A stretch of 64,000 nucleotides of DNA, from positions 29,191,054 to 29,255,053 of the forward strand of contig CM043788.1 of NCBI GenBank assembly GCA_023974075.1. Direction: 5' to 3'. The stretch's first letter is position 1, and each line of letters opens with the position of its first letter. A program made the translations under genes and the position numbers. Below are positions 46,698 through 56,129 of this stretch, in pieces. The notes beneath the pieces are model-generated. The model made no database searches and was not told the DNA's origin. It saw nothing but the letters and a program-made list of their open reading frames with translations. The DNA is from Chaenocephalus aceratus. Taxonomy: Eukaryota > Chordata > Actinopteri > Perciformes > Channichthyidae.

Positions 46698-49102
46698 AAG
46701 GCCAAGCGCTCTGGGTGTGGGTGAAAAATCTCACCCCCCGCCTGGGACAGTATGTCCCTGCGTAGTGGGAGCTGCCATGGCTGCCCGCACAGCAGCTGAT
46801 AAATCTCCGCCAGCCAGTACATAGCTGGCCAGTGCGGAGCTATCAGAATAAGTGTGTGGCGTTGTTCCCTCACTCTTGCCAGAGTCTGGGGAATCAGAGC
46901 CAAGGGTGGGAACGCGTACAGAAGGCCCGAAGGCCAAACGTGTGCGAGTGCGTCCACGCCTAACGGTGCGTTTAGGTCGCGCATCGAAAAGAACAGCTGA
47001 CACTGAGCATTTTCTCTTGATGCGAACAGGTCCACCGTGGCTCTGCCATAACGCACCCACAGCTGGCTCACAATCCTTGGATGTAGAGTCCAGTCTGCAT
47101 ATAGTGGTGCACCTCTGGACAGCAGATCTGCCCCGAGGTTCGACACACCCGGTACGTGCGTCGCTCTCAGGGAGAGGAGACGCCCGCTGCTCCATAGGAT
47201 CAGTTTGCGTGCCAGCATGTGTAACTGGAGAGAACGCAAACCCCCCTGGCGGTTTATATACGATATTGTCGTCGTATTGTCTGTCCTCACGAGGACATGG
47301 TGTCCTCTGAGAAAAGGCAGGAAGTGCTTTAGGGTGAGAAACACCGCTAAAAGCTCCAGGTAATTTATGTGTGCCCGCTGGAGGTCTCTGCTCCAGAGAC
47401 CCCTCACCGAGCGGCCTTCATAAATACCTCCCCAACCTGTCAGACATGCGTCTGTGGTGACCACCCTCCGTGAAAGGACAGCACCCATAGGCACGCCCCG
47501 TACTAGAAAAGTCGGGTGCAGCCAGTGGCGCAGTGCCGTTACGCATTTCACAGAAACCATTACCCTCCGCGCGCCATGACGCGCGGGGTTTATTTTTAAG
47601 GCGGCTACCCAGCGCTGAAACTCCCTCATGTGTAAGCGTCCTAGTCGTACGACCAGGATGGCTGACGCCATGAGCCCCATCAACCGCAGGCATGTTCTGA
47701 AGAGAACATGTTTGCGACGCTGGAATAAAGCGAGACAAGCTGTGAAAGCTTTCACTCTTTCCGCTGACAGGCGAGCTGTAAAGGGCACCGAGTTCAGGTG
47801 TAACCCTAGGAAGAGCATAGTCTGCGCGGGGCACAACATGCTCTTCTCTGTGTTTATTATGAAACCCAGGTTGAGCAGGTGCTTTACGAGAACATTTGTC
47901 TGCGTAACAGCCTCCTGCTCTGACTGTGCGAGAAGCAGCCAGTCGTCCAGGTAGGTCGCCAAGCGAATACCCTGTTGTCTTAACGGGGCTATCGCGGCTT
48001 CCGTACATCGTACAAACACTCTTGGACTGAGAGACAGGCCGAAGGGAAGTACTCTGTATTCATAACAGATCCCCTGAAATGCGAATCTCAGATATTTCCT
48101 GTGTGGATAATATACTGGGATGTGAAAATACGCATCCTTCAGGTCGACTGATGTAAACCAATCATCTTGTCGCACGAGACGCAGCAGAGATGTGTGAGTG
48201 AGCATTCTGAATTTATATCTTTTTAGATATCTGTTCAGAATCCTCAAATCCAGTATTGGCCGGATTCCGTTCCCTCCTCGTTTGGGGACGAGGAAGTACT
48301 TGGAATAAAAACCACTCTGACTCTGCTCGGCAGGTACAACAGATATAGCTCTCTTTTCTAGGAGTGAGAGAATCTCTCTCTCTAGAATATGGGCTGACTC
48401 TCCTCGGGCTTGTGAATACAAAATGCCCGAGAAACGAGGGGGGGTGACAGCGAATTGGAGTCTGTAACCCCGTGTTACTGTCTTGAAAACCCAAGCAAAT
48501 GTTGCGAGCATCTTCCACTGTGTGCTCCTTAGAGCCAGCGGAGATGTCACATCTCTTGCCCACTGAGACTCTGTTTGTTGTGTCATGGGGCCCTCTAGTG
48601 TCTGAACACGGTGGTACCCCATTTCAACAGTCCCCACCGTTACTGCGCACGCACGTGGCGGTGGCTTCACGGACCCGTCAATAATCCGTCCTTTGAGAGA
48701 TGCCGTAGCTGCTCTTGAAAGGGAAAGGATTGACGGGCCGTTCTTTACAGCTCTAGCCGGCACTGCGTGCGCACGTGGCGGTAGTGCCCTTAAAGCCCCA
48801 ACCGGCACTGCGCATGCGCGTGGCGGTGGTGGCTTCACAGACCCGTTTATTATCCGCCTTTTGAGAGAGGCCGTAGCTGCTCTCAGAAGGGGATTTATGG
48901 TTAACGGACTGTTTATTGTTTTTCTTTTCATTTTTTTGAGCTGCGCCCTTGGCCGAGGCCTGGATGCGTCAGCGAAAAATGGTTTATTTAAACAATAATG
49001 ATGTGACATGTGTTTTGTGCGGACTTGAGGATGGCGTTGAGGCATCTCTCGAGGCAGCGGGAACACAATTCGAGTCGGAGAAGGAACTTCCAGCTCTGTC
49101 AC
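46667..49102 (-). CDS. DIRS copy 1 reverse transcriptase/RNase H
   Basis: One uninterrupted 811-residue frame. RT motifs in order: L-V-P-K-R-G-G and R-P-I-L-D-L-R (271-287), motif A S-V-D-L-K-D-A-Y-F (318-326, Asp320), motif B L-P-F-G-L-S-L-S-P (352-360), motif C Y-L-D-D-W-L-L (384-390). RNase H follows: Asp551 in T-T-D-A, Glu583 in Y-L-E-L-L, Asp608 in R-T-D-N-T, Asp659 in G-A-D-L-L-S-R. All catalytic acids are present. The N-terminus contains a tandem duplication (residues 74-99 recur at 130-155). It converts element RNA to DNA. It begins 22 nt downstream of the ORF1 stop at 49124 and ends overlapping the recombinase start. The exact start codon is uncertain; the initiator at 49102 is not ATG. 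Confidence 0.88.
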   Translation of the reverse strand: MTELEVPSPTRIVFPLPREMPQRHPQVRTKHMSHHYCLNKPFFADASRPRPRAQLKKMKRKTINSPLTINPLLRAATASLKRRIINGSVKPPPPRACAVPVGALRALPPRAHAVPARAVKNGPSILSLSRAATASLKGRIIDGSVKPPPRACAVTVGTVEMGYHRVQTLEGPMTQQTESQWARDVTSPLALRSTQWKMLATFAWVFKTVTRGYRLQFAVTPPRFSGILYSQARGESAHILEREILSLLEKRAISVVPAEQSQSGFYSKYFLVPKRGGNGIRPILDLRILNRYLKRYKFRMLTHTSLLRLVRQDDWFTSVDLKDAYFHIPVYYPHRKYLRFAFQGICYEYRVLPFGLSLSPRVFVRCTEAAIAPLRQQGIRLATYLDDWLLLAQSEQEAVTQTNVLVKHLLNLGFIINTEKSMLCPAQTMLFLGLHLNSVPFTARLSAERVKAFTACLALFQRRKHVLFRTCLRLMGLMASAILVVRLGRLHMREFQRWVAALKINPARHGARRVMVSVKCVTALRHWLHPTFLVRGVPMGAVLSRRVVTTDACLTGWGGIYEGRSVRGLWSRDLQRAHINYLELLAVFLTLKHFLPFLRGHHVLVRTDNTTTISYINRQGGLRSLQLHMLARKLILWSSGRLLSLRATHVPGVSNLGADLLSRGAPLYADWTLHPRIVSQLWVRYGRATVDLFASRENAQCQLFFSMRDLNAPLGVDALAHVWPSGLLYAFPPLALIPQTLARVREQRHTLILIAPHWPAMYWLAEIYQLLCGQPWQLPLRRDILSQAGGEIFHPHPERLALWAWPVSGTT
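48638..48883 (-). repeat. 168-bp tandem duplication inside the copy 1 RT ORF
   Basis: 48806-48883 and 48638-48715 code the same R-A-A-T-A-S-L-K...R-A-C-A-V peptide, offset 168 bp, and the frame is kept. Copy 2 has only one version. It lies upstream of the RT core. Confidence 0.8.
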
Positions 49103-49123
49103 AGAGGGGAGAAGGAGGGGCTG

Positions 49124-50580
49124 TCATGCCGCTCGCTTCTTCCTCCTTGATTGCTGGCCGAAATTCTGGGTTGGCTGAGCCTGGGCTGCAGCCGGGACCG
49201 GAGATTTTCTAGGCCAACTCGCCCTCGTCTCCTGCCTGGGCTGGGGACTCGGGGCGGACTGCGACCTCTGCTGATCTGGTACTCTAGATCCAGCAGGGTT
49301 CGGAGCAGCTTGGGCGAAGGGTCGCTGTTGCGGAGGCAGCGGCTGGACCCTTCGAGGGAGACAGAGGTGGAGGGCCTCGTCTTCCTTCTTTTTCGACTCG
49401 CACCTCCTCTGCATGGAAGCGAGAGCGGAGCCGAAAATTCCCTCGGGAACGATGGGCATATCCAGCACATCTTATTTTTCCCGGTCTGGGAGGTTGGTGA
49501 GGTTGAGCCATCTAGCTCTTTCCTGCACCACCATGATCCCCATCACTTTGCCCGTGGCCTGGACGGCGCAGCGTTGGACACGGAGACAAATGTCTGTGAC
49601 CGCGGCTATCTCGTCCAGAGTGGCCGGTCCAGAATCGCTCGACAGATCCTCACAGAGCTCCGCTTGGTACGCGGTTAGCATCGAGGAAACGTTCAGAGCT
49701 CTGGCGGACAATGCTGCAGCCTTGTAGGCCCGTTCCGTCATGGTCGACTGGAATCGGTCTGTTTTTGCTGGCAGTGTGGGGTTCCTGCTCGGTGACGGGC
49801 CCATCCTCGGTAGGAGGTGGGCTGCCACCAGCGGTTCCATAGGCGGTATGTGGAGCAGGCCAAGCCTCTCCATACCGTCACAGTCAAGGGAGGAGGCACC
49901 CTGGATTGGGGCCTTGTTGCTAAAGGGCCGGTCTCTCCACGAGACCGACACCTCATCCAACATCTCCGGGAAGACCGGGAGGAGTTGCCTCTTCGTCCTC
50001 GTTGTTTGGAAAAACAGTTTTCCTTCATAACGGGACCTGGAGGTCTCCTTGGCCACTTCGGGCCATGGGATGTCTAGTCTGGCCGCAGCACGTTGACACA
50101 CGGCTTGTAGGTCCACGCTGAGACAGGGCGAAGCTGGTGTGCTATCGCCCGAGAGAGCAGCCATCGCTCCAGGCTTTGCAGCCTGAGCTGGTGACATGAA
50201 GACGTCGTCTTCCTGCTCGTCCGAATCAGACAGGAGGAACTCAGAGGCATCCTCTTCGTCCTCCATGTAATTTAATTCCAGGACATCCTCCCCGGGTGAA
50301 ACCATGGTGAGGTCCAGTCGGGAGCCCCAGCTTGGTATAGCGTGGGGTCCCGTTCCCGCGTCCTTTGCCGCCACCGGGGCCCGGCCTGATATGGCGCGGG
50401 AAACCGGTTCCGCGGCTGCCCGCACGAGCCGGGGTCGTCGATAGCCTCCTGGGTGTGTTCCAGCCCGAGGCAGGACGAGCAGACCTGGTGTGAGTCTGTG
50501 CCTGCTATCTTCAACCCGCAGTCGCAGAACCGAGCCTTCGAGTCCCTGGCTCCTCTGGTGTGAGGGAGAGAGGCGTCCAT
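49124..50580 (-). pseudogene. DIRS copy 1 Gag-like ORF1, broken
   Basis: The start M-D-A-S-L-P-H-T-R-G at 50580 is followed by a Cys/His cluster (C-D-C-G...H-Q-V-C-S-S-C-L-G-L-E-H). A deletion relative to copy 2 after G-S-C-G shifts the frame. The main body continues in the other frame to a TAA at 49472-49474, where copy 2 has a Glu codon. It is then open again in the same frame to K-K-R-A-A and a stop at 49124. The acidic segment D-Y/N-Y-M-E-D-E-E and the basic tail match copy 2. It is presumed to be the nucleic-acid-binding structural protein. Confidence 0.8.
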
Positions 50581-50991
50581 GGAGAGGACCCGCTCTTACC
50601 AAGTATGTCGGAAAAAAAAAAGTGTCCCAAACTGTCCTTTATCCGGAGAAAAAGGTAGTGTGGGTCTTTTCCTCTCAAAGAATATTACCTGGTGTGGCAA
50701 TATTCTTTTTTTAAATCCTTTTATCCTCCGGGGAAGAAAAAAGAATAAAAAACGTCCTCGCTACCGTGGTGTCGGCAGTGAGGGAAAAAAGGCACAAGCT
50801 AGCAACTGGTGTGTTGCTAACTTGCAAGTCAAAATCTTACCTTACTTCCAGAGGAAGAAATCGGCGAGGTTGACTATGGTACTTCTTCTGAGAGAGAATA
50901 GGGTAGCCGGCTAACGCCCGTCGACCGAAAATTAGCTTGGGTTCAGTCTGTGGACTGTTAAGCTAGCCCGGCTACCGTTCGAGATGTGCTC

Positions 50992-51184
50992 TGAAGCGAG
51001 AAGAGGTGTTTGAATGACGCATGCGTCGTGGCGCAGGCTACTTATGGGGGGTGATTTCCCCTGACGTTGACGTCAAGAATCACCGGCCAATCAGGATTGG
51101 CGTAATGAGATTGATGCTTCTGTTTGCTCCGCGATGAGGCGCATCCCATAGTGAGACATCGAACGGAGTGTTATGAATGAGAAC
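50992..51184 (-). repeat. DIRS copy 1, 5' inverted terminal repeat
   Basis: Carries the CCAAT/ATTGG palindrome and TGACGTCA. The TATA position reads CATAAG (complement of 51041-51050) where copy 2 has TATAAG, so the promoter is probably weakened. It ends GAGAAC at 51184. Confidence 0.82.
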
Positions 51185-51547
51185 CGAGGATACACTGATG
51201 GTTCCTCCACGGCTCCTCCGCGGATGCATTTCCGGGATCGGTGGAGGCGTGACGCACGGCCGGACTTATCTCAGCCAATGACAGCTCTGCATGCATCCCC
51301 TGGATATTATTTTAGAACCTGCTCTCATCGCAACGCGATGTTTACAGTGAGAACAGCTGTGCGGTCCTGCAGAAAGCAGAGCAGTGTGTACAATATATAT
51401 CACTCAGTAGAACAGGCCTACTCTTTTTATTTGCTTTAGTTTAGTAGATATCTACAAAGAGTCGATATTTTTCTAAGAACATTTAGTGCTTCACATAATA
51501 AAATACACAACGGCTGTAGCCTGATTATGCTTTAGGAGCTGTAGGTG

Positions 51548-51690
51548 TGTGTGGTATAGTGTGTAAGTGTGTGTCACACACACTTACACACTGTACCACA
51601 CGCACCTATACACTGTACAACACGCACTGGTACAGTGTGTAGGTGCGTGTTGTACAGTGTGTGTGTATGTGTGTGTTGTACAGTGCGCAG
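51548..51690. repeat. Palindromic GT/AC microsatellite
   Basis: GTGTAAGTGTGTG and its inverse CACACACTTACAC adjoin near 51560-51588. Further TGTACAGTGTGT / ACACTGTACAAC units invert around about 51625. It could fold into hairpins. It lies in the unclassified TIR element. Confidence 0.8.
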
Positions 51691-52831
51691 ATGCGGTGGA
51701 CAGACAGGTCTCAGTTGGTTTGGTGTCCTTACTTTTAATACTTGCAAATACAACTTTTGGCCCGTAATTTCAATTCCCCATTTCAGCGACCAGAGAGAGG
51801 GGGGGGGGGGATATATATCCAGTCTCTGATTGTGTTACGTTATTATGAGAGTGCTCTCATACTTTAAATTGCATACATTTATATAAATATATTAGTGTGT
51901 GTGTCCGCATCTGTAGCCTGTTATTGTCTCATTATACCGCACTCTCAATGAATTCAAAGTAAATATGTGGGGGAACAATGTTCAGCTGATCTAACAGAGA
52001 TTATAAAATACAGCGCTATGACAAAACACTCGACAGCTGATGCAGCTGTTGTCACGTAATAATGAACGGACGTCGCTTTAATATGCCCGCTCAGAGGAGA
52101 GGAGTTCTCATTTCTTTAAACGTCTGCTGCTTCCCCTCCTCTCTCCTCGGTTCCCCTCCTCGGTCCTCCGCTCGCATCTCCTGTGGGCGGGACTAAGTCT
52201 CGAGGAGGGGAGTCGAGGAGGGGACATTTAAGAATTGAGAAGCCTCTTGTATGATCAGTATGACAGATGAACAGATCGCCACTGGGCTTTCAACTAAAGA
52301 CACAGCCACGCAAAAACTGCGGCATGTGTATGGCTCCTTATCTGAAGTGCCGAGCCACGTTCTGGTGCTCTCTCAGAACTACACCCCTGTCAGACGAGAC
52401 ATATACCACGTGATGACACGTTAGGCTCGTGTTGTGTTCATGGACCCTGACCTTGGTCAGGAAAAACAGGCACTCGCTTGTTTAATTTTGTTTGCGGTCT
52501 AGATTTCTTTTCTTTTTTGCGTGTGTTTATAAATTACCTCGAGGGCCGTACCAAATTGTCTCGCGGGCCGTATACGGCCCGGGGGCCGGAGGTTCCCCAC
52601 CCCTGATCTAAAGGTATCAAAAGCAAACTTTCATAGCACAGTTTTACTTCTCACTTAACACAATAAAGAAACAGACCGTATAGTACTGCACAAACAACAC
52701 AAATGATCAATACTTGCATATATTTTCACTTGTAGTATTATAATAATTGAAATGCTGGTTCTTCTGGGGGTGTTCTATCCAAGCTCAGCTACCGCACCGC
52801 AGCTTCCTGCACTGTACAATCGTTGGAGGAC

Positions 52832-53112
52832 TGGGCTGTCACTCAAAAATTGAGTAGCCAATGGGGACGCACCCCTGAAAGTCCCGCCCACCTGGGAGGT
52901 TTGTGTCAGAATCTCAAACAAAAAATCAGGGAGGGCAAAAGAGAAAGCTGCAGCGAGAGCAAAAGTCTGATCATTGAGAAAGAAGAAACAAGAACTGCAA
53001 ACAAAAACCTATGTTAAAACAAAGAAAAATGACTTATAGTTTACATGATTACACAAATGATTTGTTTGCAACTTATAGTTTTATTTTTGAAATTTATTTT
53101 ATTTTGCTTGAC
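52832..53112 (-). repeat. Dispersed repeat S, copy 2
   Basis: Inverse of 40033-40273 with a 40-bp insertion (CTCTCGCTGCAGC-containing, read on the minus strand). It lies 218 bp right of the hAT target duplication. Confidence 0.8.
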
Positions 53113-53265
53113 TCAGTTTTTTTTTCTTTAAAACTCATAGTTTTGCTTTATTCTGAGAAAGTGTTGCTTTATTTTATGATACAAAACTAATCCCATAGGT
53201 TGCCTACATTAGCTAAGTTGATGAGCTTTATTATTTTTTGATTGGTTTAGTTTGAAAAATAGGAT

Positions 53266-53510
53266 GTAGCTTCTACTGGGGGTTAAGGTGTGGAGCTGTT
53301 GTGGAAGTTAAGTTGCAAACAAAGTGCTAGCCTCTGCTAAGTTGCTAAGTTTAAACGTGTGTGGTTGTAGGCTGTATACCCACCAACTTCCATAAACTTG
53401 CGTAGTACTGTGGAGTACGTTTTTCTGTCACAACATCATGTTGAAACGTGTTCAAATGTTGAAGTCTGTTTAAATGATTCTGCCGATATCAACTTTAGCT
53501 TGGCAATCTT
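53266..53510. repeat. Dispersed repeat D, copy 2
   Basis: Direct match to 39828-40030. Relative to repeat S its orientation is reversed between the two loci. Confidence 0.65.
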
Positions 53511-55535
53511 CCTTTGGGTTAGCTAAATTGAAAATAACTCTGGCGCTGTTGGGCCTGCTAAGACTCTCTGTCTTAACTTCATAGTTAAATTATTGCTTAC
53601 CTTATTTGATGATATCATACCTGCTGTGAATGCACTCAGTCACTGTTTTCATTTCATAGTAGCCTCCTTCCAACTAAAATTAGCCCAGCAAAAGATGGCC
53701 AGCTTAAAAGTACATCATGCCTTTTACTTGGAGTTATGTTAAATTGAGGCTGCTCACTGTATTTGTTTGATAAAAGTCTATTGTGAGGGTGTACATTGTA
53801 CGTTACATGCTAAGAGGCGTTACATTTCCTACACATTTAAGCAGTTGACCAATCACAACAGAACTGGCCAGCTAACAAATCAGCGCAGACTGGGCTTTCA
53901 GGAGGTGAGGAATAAGCTATTTCAGAGCATTTCAGACAGAGGTTGAAAAGAAGGGCTGTGCCACAGGCAGTATGAGTAAAATACAGCAGTAATAGCACAA
54001 CATACAAATACGGGCCTGCAAATGCATTATATGTCCTCTTTCAGGGCGTCTGACTTTAACTGTACCCAAATACACACATTTAGGATTGTTATCAATAGAA
54101 CTAGTTTTGAATTTTTGCAATTTAAGATGCACTGTGGTCTTGACATTTCACCCTTTATTTGGACTTACAGACGGTTATTTTCCAGGCTGCATCAATCAGC
54201 TCTAACCTTTAAACTGTAGTTCTGTTTGTCTCAGTTAGTTTTGACATGATTTGTAGTTCTTGTAATGAATTTATGTGGTTTCCTTTCAGTATTGCCAAGC
54301 AAGATGCATCCTTGATAGTGCTCTTTTATTTTGGAACCACGCTGTCAGATATGGCGTCAAATGTATCCCACAAGGAGGACATACGAATGGAAACAAGAAT
54401 AGACTGAACACAGAGTTTTTCCAAAGTATTTTCTAAAAGAACATTAGCTCCAAAGATATTACCGAAATTAATATTACACAGCAATACGAATTCTCATGCA
54501 AAAATGTAATGTCTCTCGGACATAATGCTGTAGAATACTCCACTTGTTCATCCTGGAAGTAACCAGGATTGATCATTGATTGATCATCTTGATCAGATGC
54601 CTGGACCACCTTCACTGGCTTCAACACAGTGAAAGGGCAACATTTTTAGCTGAGCCCAGACAAACCTGAGCTAATTTTGGACGCTGGTGTTTGTTGTATT
54701 TTATTCTTTCCTGACAGAGCTTTGGGTTATGAGCATTTCAATGTTATGCTCAGTTCCCTGTTCACTACAACATGGCTTCCTTGTTCTGCTTGATGTGAAA
54801 AGTTTATTTTGGGTAAATTGGTAGTGAAACCACTGGATTACCTATATTTCATAATATTTATTTTGGACACTATAAATCAGCTCTTATGCCCCTTTCACAC
54901 CAACGCGTTTTCAGCTCCGGCTCGGAGCTGGAGCCTGAAAAGTGCCGTTTTTTCCTGTTCACACCGCAGCAGTGTCGCCTCTTAGCTCCGGAATCCGGTT
55001 CACTTCCAGCTCCAAATAATTGTCGGTCTAGAGGCAAGAGCTTCGGAGCTAAGAGGTGGCGTCGCTTACGTCTCTCTTACGTCGAGGCGTGCAGGAAACT
55101 AAACCCACCTCCCCTGAACATGGGTCGACTGTCATGCCTGCCTACAAGCAGTAGTGCTTATAAATACACTTTATAAAGTCAGGCAACACTAACCAGGCTT
55201 CGTGTGATTCTGTTTATTTGTACCTGACTTTGACCATCCGTTCACTATTGATCATTGTGGAGAGAGACAGACGTTTTGTTTTGTATTATAGCAGCTATCG
55301 GATGGAATCAATACATGGGCTGCACAGGTTTTCGTGTCCGACTATCACAAGTTGAATCATAATAAAAAATACGCCGGTAAAATGTGCCTGTAGAAAACGG
55401 TTTATGCCACAATAGGATAGCAATAGCAAGTAGTCAGTTTAGCTTCGGTTGCTATGCTAACATCAACCATTTTATACCAGAGGTGCTAGTGGATCACCGG
55501 AGCTGTATTAGATTAACATTAACATGCTTATTGTA
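53511..55535. other. Non-coding DNA with MITE-like fragments
   Basis: 53816-54050 ends in GCATTATATGTCCTCTTTCA, similar to ends of fish TTAA-type MITEs, but no partner end was found. 54887-55010 begins GCCCCTTTCACACCAACGCG, a typical fish MITE start. A possible distal part of it lies right of DIRS copy 2 (60618-60670). No gene is seen. Confidence 0.45.
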
Positions 55536-55727
55536 GTTCTCATTCATAACACTCCGTTCGATGTCTCACTATGGGATGCGCCTCATCGCGGAGCAAACAG
55601 AAGCATCAATCTCATTACGCCAATCCTGATTGGCTGGTGATCTTGACGTCAGCGTTAGGGGAATCCACCCCCTATAAGTAGCTTGCGCTACGTCGCATGC
55701 GTCATTCAAACACCTCTTCTCGCTTCA
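55536..55727 (+). promoter_or_regulatory. DIRS copy 2, 5' ITR with compact promoter
   Basis: Within 60 bp it carries GCCAATCCTGATTGGC (55619-55634, inverted CCAAT boxes), a perfect CRE TGACGTCA (55644-55651), and TATAAG at 55673-55678. The order and spacing fit a Pol II promoter driving ORF1, which begins about 450 bp downstream. The sequence also forms the ITR body repeated inverted at 59978-60163. Confidence 0.75.
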
Positions 55728-56129
55728 GAGCACATCTCTATGGTAGCCGGGCTAGCTTAACAGTCCATAGACTGAACCCAAATCTAAATTTCGGTCGACG
55801 GGCGCTCGCCGGCTATCCTTCCTGCTTCGCAAGAAGACTGCTAATACTAACACACCAGTTAGTATTATAATCGACCTCGCCGTTTCTTCCTCGGGAATTA
55901 AGGTAAGGTTTTGATTTTTTCCCTCACTACCGACTCCACGGTAGCGAGGACGTTTTTTCTTTTCTCTTTCTCACGGAGGAGGAGAGGATTAAAAGAATAT
56001 TAACACACCAGTTAATATTCTTTGAGAAAAAAGACCTACACCGTCCTTTTTTTCTCCGGATTAAAGACAGGTTGGTAACACTTTTTTATCGACGACGTAC
56101 CTGTTACGAGCGGGTCCTCTCCTCGCCAC

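Larger units (their letters stand above)
45671..51184 (-). mobile_element. DIRS-type tyrosine-recombinase retrotransposon, copy 1
   Basis: The minus strand shows the DIRS order: 5' inverted terminal repeat with promoter, Gag-like ORF1, RT/RNase H ORF, tyrosine recombinase, internal complementary region, and 3' inverted terminal repeat. There is no target duplication; both ends share AAC. RT/RNase H is continuous, but ORF1 and the recombinase are broken. DIRS replicates through a circular DNA inserted by its recombinase instead of an integrase (family knowledge). Confidence 0.92.
45501..52247. mobile_element. Unclassified TIR element nested in the hAT
   Basis: AGAGGCTTCTCAAT at the left is inverted at the right end (ATTGAGAAGCCTCT), and similarity continues through CCCCTCCT and GAGGA-rich stretches. 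TGTAT flanks both ends (45496-45500, 52248-52252). A 5-bp duplication does not settle the superfamily. DIRS copy 1 splits it, leaving 170 bp to the left and about 1.06 kb to the right. Confidence 0.75.
44817..52605. mobile_element. Outer hAT element of a three-level nest
   Basis: The 15-bp inverted ends CAGGGGTGGGGAACC are identical at both termini. The 8-bp duplication ATCTAAAG flanks it at 44809-44816 and 52606-52613. Subterminal GAGGGCCGTAC motifs occur at both sides. Excluding the inserted material, about 1.0 kb of the hAT itself remains, with no transposase frame recognised. Confidence 0.9.

Noticed and set aside
46731..48008. Alternative-frame ORFs of 108-196 codons on both strands within DIRS copy 1 (also 58717-59175 in copy 2)
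   Set aside because: Shadows of the RT/RNase H frame. The catalytic motifs are all in the 46667-49102 frame.
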